DNA of 64,000 nucleotides from JBOGCH01 sp051656645 (GTDB taxonomy: Bacteria; Bacteroidota; Bacteroidia; Bacteroidales; Marinifilaceae), in the NCBI GenBank assembly GCA_051656645.1, contig JBOGCH010000040.1, forward strand, positions 1 through 64,000, given 5' to 3'. A model generated the notes under the pieces. The model was given only the letters and a program-made list of their open reading frames with translations. It searched no databases and had not been told where the DNA came from. Position numbers and translations under genes: made by a program. Numbering within the stretch: the stretch's first letter is position 1; each line of letters starts with the position of its first letter. Positions 52,899 through 60,533 of this stretch are shown here, piece after piece.

Positions 52899-54082
52899 TG
52901 GAAAAACTCCACGTTGTAGTTGTAGGCAGACGTAATGTTGGCAAAAGTTCACTAGTAAATGCTATTTTACAAGACAAAAAGTCAATCGTCTCCCCCATTG
53001 CAGGAACAACTACGGATCCGGTCAGAAAGGCATATGAGATTCCCAACTTCCGCACCGCGGTATTAATTGATACCGCGGGGATTGACGATACGGGAAGTTT
53101 AGGGCAAGAGCGCATTCATAAAACTTGGCTTGCCATTGCTGAGGCAGATGTAGCCCTATTGGTTATTGCACATAATTGTTTTGGGGCGTATGAGCAGCAA
53201 CTTATTGAGCGTTTTACACAGTTCAATATTCCTTTCATTGTTGTTTACACTCATCATGATGAACAACCACTTAATGAAGTATGCAAACAACAAATTGAGC
53301 AGCTCTATCAAGGAACAATTATCCAAACCAATACTAAAACATTACAACCGGAGTGCATTATTGAAGCCATCAAGTCTATCGCTCCCACCATTGAGAAACG
53401 GTCACTTCTTGATGGGATTGTAAAACGCGGAGATATCGTAATTCTTGTTACGCCCATTGACAGTGAAGCCCCTACTGGCCGCTTAATACTCCCGCAAGTC
53501 CAAACGTTACGCAATCTGCTCGACAATCACACTACAAGTGTAATATTACAACCCGAGGAGCTAACACCCTTCCTTGCCAAAACAAACATTAAACCTCAAC
53601 TTGTAATTACCGATAGTCAAGTCTTCAATGAAGTGGCTAGGCAACTCGATGCAGATACTCTGCTTACAAGTTTTAGCATCCTATTCGCGCGTTTAAAAGG
53701 CAACTTTGACTATTTCATTAACAGTGTACAGGATATTAGCAACCTGAAAAATGGCGATCATATTTTGATTCTTGAATCGTGCTCGCACCATAGCTCCTGC
53801 GATGATATTGGTAGAGTAAAGATTCCTCGTTTGCTTCAAAAACATACCGGCAAAGAGTTATTCTTTGATATTATTCCCGGATTAGGAGAACTTCCTACCA
53901 ATTTAAGCAAATATGCAATGGTAATACAGTGTGGAGGATGTATGGTTACCACAAAACAACTTCAACGGCGTATATCGCCTTTTATTGCAGCCAAAATACC
54001 GGTATGCAATTATGGAATGGTATTATCCTATGTAAACGGAATATTTAATCGATCCATTCTCCCCTTTCGGAACAATCCTTAA
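52898..54082 (+). CDS. hydF: [FeFe]-hydrogenase maturation GTPase HydF
   Basis: A 394-residue scaffold/GTPase that assembles the 2Fe subcluster of [FeFe]-hydrogenase. The N-terminal G domain has VVVGRRNVGKSSLVNAIL, SPIAGTTTDPV and DTAGIDDTG. The C-terminal cluster domain carries LESCSHHSSCDDIGRVKIP and VIQCGGCMVT, the Cys/His cluster ligands. The start overlaps the regulator stop by one base (TAATG). HydE and HydG are not in this window. Its presence predicts hydrogen-evolving or hydrogen-oxidising anaerobic metabolism. Confidence 0.93.
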   Translation: MEKLHVVVVGRRNVGKSSLVNAILQDKKSIVSPIAGTTTDPVRKAYEIPNFRTAVLIDTAGIDDTGSLGQERIHKTWLAIAEADVALLVIAHNCFGAYEQQLIERFTQFNIPFIVVYTHHDEQPLNEVCKQQIEQLYQGTIIQTNTKTLQPECIIEAIKSIAPTIEKRSLLDGIVKRGDIVILVTPIDSEAPTGRLILPQVQTLRNLLDNHTTSVILQPEELTPFLAKTNIKPQLVITDSQVFNEVARQLDADTLLTSFSILFARLKGNFDYFINSVQDISNLKNGDHILILESCSHHSSCDDIGRVKIPRLLQKHTGKELFFDIIPGLGELPTNLSKYAMVIQCGGCMVTTKQLQRRISPFIAAKIPVCNYGMVLSYVNGIFNRSILPFRNNP

Positions 54083-54146
54083 ACTCTCCTAATAAAAAAT
54101 GCCGCGTTATTCACGCGGCATTTTTTATTAGGAGAGTTTAAGGATT
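54074..54146. terminator. Convergent terminator with perfect 34-bp arms spanning both stop codons
   Basis: Arms 54074-54107 and 54113-54146 are perfect complements with a five-base loop. The core GCCGCGT/ACGCGGC is flanked by A6 and T6, a normal bidirectional terminator. The symmetry also covers the last codons and stop of hydF (TAA 54080-54082) and most of the stop of yitT (54145-54147). Confidence 0.92.
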
Positions 54147-55044
54147 AAGATTTCTCTATTTTCTTAAATCCCTGTCCTAAAATTTCCTTAGCATCCATTA
54201 TCATGGTAAAGGCATTCGGATCGATAGAGTAAATTGCATTACGCAACGCCGTTACCTCTTTTAGGCTAACCACAGTCATTATCATCTCTTTCTCGGTACG
54301 GTTATACATCCCGTTAACTGGAACAATGGATCCTCCTCTATTTAAATCGAAAAGTATAAAATTACGAATCTCCTCTTGTCTGTTTGATACAATAAAGAAC
54401 GTCTTGTCGTTAGAAATACCTTGTAAAACAACATCAATCACTTTTCCCATAATAAAAATTGTAATCCATGAGTAGAACGGTACTTTCCAATCTTGAAACA
54501 CCAACAATCCGCACATTACAATAACGGAATCAATAAGTATTTGGTAAAATCCAATAGAACGGCCCGTTAGTTTAGTCAATATCGACGAGAAAACATCCGT
54601 TCCGCCACTAGACGAGCGAGTTTTAAAAATTAAACCTACACCTACTCCCATCACAACACCTCCAAAAATACTAGCCAAAAGCATCTCATCTTGTAGGTTA
54701 AACGGGTCCGAACCAAACAACATTGGTAAACCATCAGCAAAAAGTGCTATTAATAGGAAACAAATCACTGTTTTTACACCAAAGCGTGACCCTAAGGTTT
54801 TGAATCCCCATAAACAAAGCGGAATATTAAAACAAAGAGCAGCAACACCAATAGGTATATTTAGTTTATAGTATAAAATCGTCGCGATACCATAAATACC
54901 TCCCGGTATAATTTTGTATGGCGTCATAAAAAAGGTATATCCAATAGCTAATACTAGGGAACCTAATGTTAATAAACCATACGTCTTAAACAAAGAGGCC
55001 TCAGCAATTTTCTGCTTGCCTATTGTCATTGTTTTTAAATTCAT
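54145..55044 (-). CDS. YitT family membrane protein (DUF161/DUF2179)
   Basis: A 299-residue protein. The N-terminal membrane part has five or six helices with SLVLAIGYTFFMTPYKIIPG, the family repeat GGVVMGVGVGLIFKTRSSSG and GGTDVFSSIL. The C-terminal cytosolic DUF2179 domain has GNDKTFFIV-type sequence and RGGSIVPVNGMYNRTEKEMI. A transport role is presumed for the family but the substrate is unproven. It is monocistronic, with a promoter within 60 bases. Confidence 0.9.
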   Translation of the reverse strand: MNLKTMTIGKQKIAEASLFKTYGLLTLGSLVLAIGYTFFMTPYKIIPGGIYGIATILYYKLNIPIGVAALCFNIPLCLWGFKTLGSRFGVKTVICFLLIALFADGLPMLFGSDPFNLQDEMLLASIFGGVVMGVGVGLIFKTRSSSGGTDVFSSILTKLTGRSIGFYQILIDSVIVMCGLLVFQDWKVPFYSWITIFIMGKVIDVVLQGISNDKTFFIVSNRQEEIRNFILFDLNRGGSIVPVNGMYNRTEKEMIMTVVSLKEVTALRNAIYSIDPNAFTMIMDAKEILGQGFKKIEKS

Positions 55045-55099
55045 TGCTGTTTTGTTTTATTAATGCACACTGACTTTGCTCTCTTTTCTCAAAGCTGCG

Positions 55100-55107
55100 C
55101 AAAGATA
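55100..55107 (-). promoter_or_regulatory. -7 element for yitT
   Basis: Minus-strand TATCTTTG, 56 bases before the yitT ATG at 55044. Confidence 0.55.
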
Positions 55108-55178
55108 TATTCTTGTCATTGTATAAAACATGACAAATGTCATATATGAATAAAACTTTATTCTTTGTCAAAAAAATG

Positions 55179-55186
55179 TATTTTTG
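55179..55186 (+). promoter_or_regulatory. Possible -7 element for the tetR/KAS III operon
   Basis: TATTTTTG, about 155 bases before the regulator start. The long leader makes this a tentative call. Confidence 0.35.
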
Positions 55187-55341
55187 TCCTGTTATTAGGA
55201 AAAAAATGGCTATTATTGCACAATCCAATTATAAATGTGCAATAATGTAGCCAAATAGTAGGACAACATTAAACACATTGTCAACTTTACCATTGGTATA
55301 ACCCACCATTAGTAGCAGATGACATAAAATTGAAACAAGAT

Positions 55342-55935
55342 ATGAGTACAAAACTAGGACGTACAAAATATAAAATCATTAAAGTTGCTCAGGCAGTATT
55401 TGCACAAATGAGTGTCTATAAAGCAACCATGAATGACATTGCGGACGCAGCGAAAATTAGCCGTCGTACGTTGTATACTCATTTTAAAAGCAAAGAGGAT
55501 CTCTATCAGGAAGTTGTTGCCGAGCAAATTAAGAACGTGAATGCTAAACTTCAAAAAGTTGCCAACTCAGCACTTCCACCCGACAGAAAACTAAAGCTTT
55601 ATATATTGGAACGCTTCAACGTTATAGACAACTTGATTCGAGAAAATAAAAATATTCGTTATGAATATATCTTCAATCCGGTATATATTCAAAAAGTGCG
55701 TAAAGACATTGATGCTAAAGAACTACAAATAATTACTGATATTATTACCAAAGGAAAAGAACAAAACATATTTAAAGTAACCGATCCTACAACTTTTGCA
55801 AAAACCCTGCTAATTATGTTCAAGGGGCTTGAGCAACCTTTTATTAAACTCAATAAAAGCAAACGTAATTATCACACTTTGCACGAGTATGTGGATTTAA
55901 TGTTTTACGGAATAATAAATAACAATAAATCATAA
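55342..55935 (+). CDS. TetR family transcriptional regulator
   Basis: A 197-residue repressor-type protein. The N-terminal HTH (about 8-55) reads RTKYKIIKVAQAVFAQMSVY, then KATMNDIADAAKISRRTLYT, then HFKSKEDLY. The C-terminal ligand domain is helical and of no recognised subclass. I choose ATG 55342 over a TTG four codons earlier. It is 10 bases ahead of a KAS III-type gene, so an acyl-CoA or acyl-ACP effector and autoregulation of the pair are plausible inferences. Confidence 0.88.
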   Translation: MSTKLGRTKYKIIKVAQAVFAQMSVYKATMNDIADAAKISRRTLYTHFKSKEDLYQEVVAEQIKNVNAKLQKVANSALPPDRKLKLYILERFNVIDNLIRENKNIRYEYIFNPVYIQKVRKDIDAKELQIITDIITKGKEQNIFKVTDPTTFAKTLLIMFKGLEQPFIKLNKSKRNYHTLHEYVDLMFYGIINNNKS

Positions 55936-55945
55936 TAGAATTAAC

Positions 55946-56896
55946 ATGAAAATGTATGTAAATGCAATCTCCCACTATATACCGTCAATAGTGGTTCCAA
56001 ACTCTTATTTTAAAGAGGTGAATGGATTAGATGACGAATGGATCTTTACAAGAACCGGTATTAAAGCTCGTAGCAAGACTGAGGAGGGAGAAACAACAAA
56101 TACCATGGCTCTTCGTGCCATTGAGAACGGCATTTCAAACTATCCCTTCCCTATTGAAGAAGTGGATTTAATTGTTGCTGCAACTTATTCGCCATACGAT
56201 ACCGTATTCACGCTTGCACACCAAGCGCAACGTCACTTTAATATTACTAATGCAAAATGCGTTAGTGTTTCCTCTGCATGTTCTTCTTTTATCAATGCCG
56301 TTGAGGTTGTTGAAGGATATTTTGCAATGGGAAAAGCAACCAAAGCTTTAATCTTAGGAGCAGAACACAATACAGCCTATGCCAACGAGACATGCTCTCA
56401 ATCTGGCCACCTATGGGGCGATGGTGCGGTTGCAATGTTAATTTCAAACGATAAATACAGCGATAACGACGCTGAAGTACTTAGCATATTCACAAAAGGT
56501 TTAGGACACATCGGAAAAGCAGACGAAGCGGTACATCTACATCCTCAAAATGGAGGTATTTCAATGCCTCATGGGAAAGATGTATTTATCAATGCATGTA
56601 CTTACATGGTAGACGCCTTAAATGAAGCTTGCTCAATGGCCGGTAAAACACTTAAAGACGTAAATTACATATCGTCTCACCAAGCAAATCAACGCATATT
56701 GAGTAATATCTCATGTCAAATAGATATGCCTATTACAAACTTCCTTACCAACATTGAGCATAGAGGTAATACAGGATGTCCAAGTTGTGCCATCTCTCTA
56801 TCTGAGAATATTGAGAAAGTTCAAAAAGGCGATTTAGTAGCATTAACCGTATTTGGTGGTGGTTACTCATGTGGAGCTATGCTATTACAATATTAA
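55946..56896 (+). CDS. 3-oxoacyl-ACP synthase III family protein (FabH-like)
   Basis: A 316-residue thiolase-fold condensing enzyme. The catalytic triad is intact: Cys112 (VSVSSACSSFINA), His245 (ISSHQANQRI) and Asn275 (IEHRGNTGCPS). The GGGYSCGAMLL segment near the end is the family C-terminal glycine loop. As a FabH it would condense acyl-CoA with malonyl-ACP. Being paired with a TetR regulator, it may be an accessory KAS III for unusual starter units rather than the housekeeping copy. Confidence 0.88.
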   Translation: MKMYVNAISHYIPSIVVPNSYFKEVNGLDDEWIFTRTGIKARSKTEEGETTNTMALRAIENGISNYPFPIEEVDLIVAATYSPYDTVFTLAHQAQRHFNITNAKCVSVSSACSSFINAVEVVEGYFAMGKATKALILGAEHNTAYANETCSQSGHLWGDGAVAMLISNDKYSDNDAEVLSIFTKGLGHIGKADEAVHLHPQNGGISMPHGKDVFINACTYMVDALNEACSMAGKTLKDVNYISSHQANQRILSNISCQIDMPITNFLTNIEHRGNTGCPSCAISLSENIEKVQKGDLVALTVFGGGYSCGAMLLQY

Positions 56897-56919
56897 TATT
56901 TAATATACTTTTAAGCATA

Positions 56920-56961
56920 GAGGCTAGAGTTGATATTTCTCAATTCTAGCCTCATCTTTTT
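56920..56961 (+). terminator. Terminator after the KAS III gene
   Basis: A 14-bp stem with one wobble, GAGGCTAGAGTTGA paired to TCAATTCTAGCCTC, then ATCTTTTT. Confidence 0.85.
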
Positions 56962-57026
56962 AGGAATAACTACAAACTTCCTCCATCGTAAGGATTAGCA
57001 AACGCTTTACAATAAGCTATTTCCTA

Positions 57027-57107
57027 CATTTATAATTTGTTTTTAAGTTGTCGTATGGAACTCACATGCAATACACATTCCCTTTGGCGTGCTTAAACAC
57101 ATGTTCG
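57027..57107 (+). mobile_element. Small repeat element, copy A (MITE-like)
   Basis: An element of about 81 bp whose sequence recurs inverted inside higA at 59804-59882. Over the 62 bases 57051-57112 the two copies differ at only two positions. It contains a near-palindrome GTGCTTAAACAC (perfect GTGCTTAAGCAC in copy B). Flanks TTTCCTAC and TTTCACAT resemble the 8-bp target duplication of copy B, TTTCATAC in this orientation, only partly. It sits 40 bases before the metzincin gene. Confidence 0.75.
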
Positions 57108-57147
57108 TTTCACATTATTCATCATTACAAACAGTACATCTTTATTT

Positions 57148-58344
57148 ATGAAACATTTCTGCCTCTATTCTCTATTTCTCATTTCCGGGATAGTGTACAC
57201 ATTCTACGGATGTAACACCACCGAGGAACTTTATCATTCCATCACTGTGGATAATCTTAAATCCGAAATGGATACGCTTAGTTACACCAAGCTTCCAAGC
57301 AATTCTAAATCCTTTATACTTTCTATGGACGAAGAAAATGCAACAATCATTTCGCAGCGAAAATTTAATCTAAAAAAACTAATTCAGATACACACTCTTA
57401 CTGAAAGTAACGAACTGGAAATTACAAGCTACTCTGCTAAACCCATCACCAACATTAATTTATATCTGCATGTCCCTGAAATCAATCAGGATGTACTTAT
57501 TGCCACTTTGGATTCTCTTCCCGCTCTTGGACAAATAAAATTTGTTCCTTCCTTTACATATAGAGAAATGAACTACCCCGTGGCCAATGATAAGTACCTA
57601 CATCTCAATAAAAGAAACTTAGACCTAGACATGCTATTCCGTCTGGACAGCGACTGCGAACACTATAAAATGCTCCAAAAAATTAAAACCGATTGGAATA
57701 TTAACTTCTCCAATTTCGATTGGGCCCCTAACAAACCAACAGGCAATTGGTTGGAACTTACACCTCTCATTGCTCGCGAATGGATTGTAGTAATCACCAA
57801 CTTGGGCTACATGCTTTCCTCACCGCAATTTGAAGAGGTTATGCTAAACTTTTATACCATTTTCGGTGGCCATCTTTGTCATAATAATAGAGAACCATTC
57901 TCTGAGAGCGATTACAAGAATCTCATGGAACGGTATTTTAATACTCGTTCCTTTAATTTAGGCCGTGTAACAGGAGTCAACGGATTGGGTGGAGGAAATA
58001 CCTTTGGAGCTGCATCCTTCTGTTTCTATGGGCACTATGCATCATACAGTGGATGGAGCACCTTTGCACACGAGCTATCGCATTGCTATGGTTTTGGCCA
58101 TGACAGTAATATGACCTATCCGTATGGAAATGTTGGGTGGGAAGTACTCATCGCTAATTTACATGTTTATATGACACAAAAAGGCAATATGCCTTATGAA
58201 AGTAGGGAAATCCTTGGCATGCACCGCGAAGAATATGCACCATACAGAGATTTTAATATCGACGCTTCCAAAATGAACGACAACAGTACACTAACCTTCT
58301 ACAATAACAGCGTAGTTCGCCGCTATTTCGAAGATAACAATTAA
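57148..58344 (+). CDS. Secreted lipoprotein with metzincin-type zinc protease motif
   Basis: A 398-residue exported protein. An N-terminal hydrophobic signal runs to a lipobox-like FYGC (Cys22). Residues 30-290 have no recognised domain. At 308-318 is HELSHCYGFGH, the full metzincin pattern HExxHxxGxxH with Glu309 as general base, followed by SNMTYP, a possible Met-turn region. It should be a zinc endopeptidase at the cell surface or in the periplasm. It is followed four bases later by a beta-propeller lipoprotein, so they form an operon. The family is otherwise unfamiliar to me. Confidence 0.75.
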   Translation: MKHFCLYSLFLISGIVYTFYGCNTTEELYHSITVDNLKSEMDTLSYTKLPSNSKSFILSMDEENATIISQRKFNLKKLIQIHTLTESNELEITSYSAKPITNINLYLHVPEINQDVLIATLDSLPALGQIKFVPSFTYREMNYPVANDKYLHLNKRNLDLDMLFRLDSDCEHYKMLQKIKTDWNINFSNFDWAPNKPTGNWLELTPLIAREWIVVITNLGYMLSSPQFEEVMLNFYTIFGGHLCHNNREPFSESDYKNLMERYFNTRSFNLGRVTGVNGLGGGNTFGAASFCFYGHYASYSGWSTFAHELSHCYGFGHDSNMTYPYGNVGWEVLIANLHVYMTQKGNMPYESREILGMHREEYAPYRDFNIDASKMNDNSTLTFYNNSVVRRYFEDNN

Positions 58345-58348
58345 TACA

Positions 58349-59389
58349 ATGAATAACATATATATAGCCCTCATCTCATTATGCCTTATCACCGGGTGTA
58401 GTAATGAAATTATAGAAACCAATGTTATAGTAAACAAAGAGTACGACACTACACGTTATTATGCACATTTCTATCGCCACGCATTTAATATAACCCAAAC
58501 AAACACCACCGATATTGAATTTACCCCCTATTCAACACAAATCGATGGCGATATTCTATATATTGGCAATCGTGCAAATAAAACAGTATACGGATATCAT
58601 TTAAAAGAAAAAAGATACGTTTCAGAATATACAAACGCGGGGCGTACAGATCCTCTATCCATCATCGCCACGCAAGATTATCTCTTCGTAGCTTGCGGAG
58701 ATTTCCGTGAGGTACAAATATTTGACAAACATACAGGAGAGTACCTCTCTCGATTAGGCAACGGCGTTTGGAGCGGTAGCGTATCCTATGCAACATCTAT
58801 AACGCATAGCAAGGACTATGTTTTTATTCGCGACTCTAAGGATATTGGTATTCGTGTATTCCGTAAAGCCGATATTAACCACACAGCAACCAACAACACC
58901 AGCTATTACATGAATCTAAATATTGACAAACTTTACACCTCGGGCGTTAATCCCTCACCTGTAGATATGGAAGTACTTGGGGACTCTCTATATGTATTCG
59001 ACACCAAAAGCGCACGCGTGTATATCTATTCCATCCAAGCCATAGACAGCAAAGATCCCGAATATATTGCAAAAATGCAATTCGACATCAACACTCCAAC
59101 GGGTATTGCCAACATCTTTGGGATGGAAAGTACGTCCAACGGACAAACAATAATCCTTAAATTGAAATACAATAATCGCATAGGTTACGCTCATTATAGT
59201 CGTGACAAATTCACCAGTCTTGATTGGTCACAACCGGATATTATCGTCTATCGCGAACAGCAAAACGACATACTTCAATCTGGAGGCTTCACTGCCTACA
59301 ACAATCAAATCGTCTATCCTGTTAACAATACCCTCTTTATCAGTGACTTTATAACAGAGGAATCATTTAGCATAATTACACCCCAATAA
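58349..59389 (+). CDS. Six-bladed beta-propeller lipoprotein (BF3164-like)
   Basis: A 346-residue lipoprotein. The signal peptide ends in a lipobox LITGC (Cys17). The mature part shows repeated propeller blades: DGDILYIGNRANKTVYGYHL, TQDYLFVACGDFREVQIFDK, SKDYVFIRDSKDIGIRVFRK and LGDSLYVFDTKSARVYIYSI. It matches the TolB-like/BF3164 lipoprotein type of Bacteroidetes. It starts four bases after the metzincin stop, so it may present or bind a partner for that protease. Confidence 0.75.
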   Translation: MNNIYIALISLCLITGCSNEIIETNVIVNKEYDTTRYYAHFYRHAFNITQTNTTDIEFTPYSTQIDGDILYIGNRANKTVYGYHLKEKRYVSEYTNAGRTDPLSIIATQDYLFVACGDFREVQIFDKHTGEYLSRLGNGVWSGSVSYATSITHSKDYVFIRDSKDIGIRVFRKADINHTATNNTSYYMNLNIDKLYTSGVNPSPVDMEVLGDSLYVFDTKSARVYIYSIQAIDSKDPEYIAKMQFDINTPTGIANIFGMESTSNGQTIILKLKYNNRIGYAHYSRDKFTSLDWSQPDIIVYREQQNDILQSGGFTAYNNQIVYPVNNTLFISDFITEESFSIITPQ

Positions 59390-59403
59390 TTCAATTTTGA
59401 TAT

Positions 59404-59439
59404 AAGTAATGCTGTTTTTCTTACAAAACAGTATTACTT
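59404..59439 (+). terminator. Terminator after the metzincin/propeller operon
   Basis: AAGTAATGCTGTTTT pairs with AAAACAGTATTACTT (one wobble), followed by a CCTTTACC tail. The T tract is short. Confidence 0.65.
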
Positions 59440-59522
59440 CCTTTACCTTAATAACATAGTTATGCTAATTATAGTACATAGAACAAATGCTGTATTTTAT
59501 TCCATACAAACTCCCGTAAAAA

Positions 59523-59588
59523 ATGGTATACATTCGGTTTGTTGGTACACACAAGGACTACGATAAAATAAATTGCTCTGAAATATAA
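59523..59588 (+). pseudogene. higB toxin remnant (C-terminal end only)
   Basis: Only 21 codons survive: MVYIRFVGTHKDYDKINCSE then Ile and stop. This matches the C-terminus of HigB-type mRNA-interferase toxins. The rest of the toxin is deleted; upstream sequence is unrelated and leads to the propeller operon terminator. The higA antitoxin follows after four bases, as in intact higBA modules. Confidence 0.75.
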
Positions 59589-59592
59589 TATT

Positions 59593-60045
59593 ATGACAAA
59601 GATAGAAAACGAAATACAGTACAAAGCAGCAATGCAACGCATTGAGGAATTACTTACTATGGTGGATGAAAACACTCCCGAAAGTGATGTTAGTTCTGTT
59701 GAACTCGTTCTACTTTCAAATCTAGCTGCCGATTATGACGAATACCACTATCCCATCTCAAAACCATCTCTTACTGACGTTTTAAAACTTCGGATGTATG
59801 AAACGAACATGTGCTTAAGCACGCCAAAGGGAATGTTTATTGCATGTGAGTTCCATACGACAACTTTAAAAAAATTATAAACGTATGAAATGCGTCTTAG
59901 TCAAAAAAATGTGGCCGAAATGCTAAACGTTAGTCCTTTAAGAGTCAGTGAATATCTTACAGGCAAAAGCGAGCCTACACTAAAAGTGGCTCGAGAAAGA
60001 AGTCGTAAGTTATCCATTGATGCCCCAATTGTACTTGGCGTATAG
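59593..60045 (+). pseudogene. higA antitoxin interrupted by a small repeat element
   Basis: The N-terminal part MTKIENEIQYKAAMQRIEEL continues to SLTDVLKLRMYE. An 87-bp insertion then adds 25 foreign codons and a TAA at 59878-59880. After it the original frame resumes with YEMRLSQKNVAEMLNVSPLR then VSEYLTGKSEPTLKVARERS and stops at 60043-60045. Removing the insertion restores a full HTH antitoxin of about 120 residues. The truncated product lacks the DNA-binding helix-turn-helix. Together with the missing higB, the module is inactive. Confidence 0.85.
59804..59882 (-). mobile_element. Small repeat element, copy B, inserted in higA
   Basis: A 79-bp insert flanked by a perfect 8-bp direct repeat GTATGAAA at 59796-59803 and 59883-59890, the expected target-site duplication. 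The sequence is the reverse complement of copy A at 57027-57107. Ends are CGAACATG and ATAAACG, with no long terminal inverted repeats; a perfect GTGCTTAAGCAC palindrome lies near one end. Too short to encode anything, it must be mobilised in trans. Confidence 0.8.
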
Positions 60046-60533
60046 AGATATTACACGCACTATAATGTATTGTGTGGGTAATTCTCTTATTACTCTATAC
60101 TATATTCAACTTAACAATCGTATTATTAAACTATATTATACAATTATCCACACCGGACAATTGTAGATTCTTTTATTCTTCTCGATACATTACTGTGGAT
60201 TATGTTAATATGTTATAGGTGTGTACTTCAGTACTACCCCTTATACACTAACAAATAACACACACCTCTAATTATCAATGCTTATGTTCAATATATTGCT
60301 TTTTTATTCGTAGATTTATATCTGAACATCAGTAAATTAAATCTATTTTCGAGCAACTTATTTAATGACAAATGCCTTGTCCGTCGTGGAAATTTAGTTA
60401 TACTTGGTCTTATAGAATCAGGTAGTGCAATTTGTAATATAGCATTCTCTTCTTTTAGACTTTGGACAAACTTACTATCGCAATTACACTTTTTCTGAAA
60501 CTTTGTTGCAATTATAATTTTATCACTATCTTT
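60046..60533. other. AT-rich intergenic region before the deaminase-like gene
   Basis: No gene is supported here. The stretch is very AT-rich and holds the left arm of an 18-bp inverted repeat (60215-60232). TATCTTTA occurs immediately before ATG 60534 and could be a degenerate -7 element. Confidence 0.5.
60215..60232 (+). repeat. Left arm of 18-bp inverted repeat flanking the deaminase-like gene
   Basis: ATAGGTGTGTACTTCAGT occurs here, and its exact reverse complement at 62018-62035. The arms bracket the isolated 454-residue ORF at 60534-61898. Confidence 0.75.
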
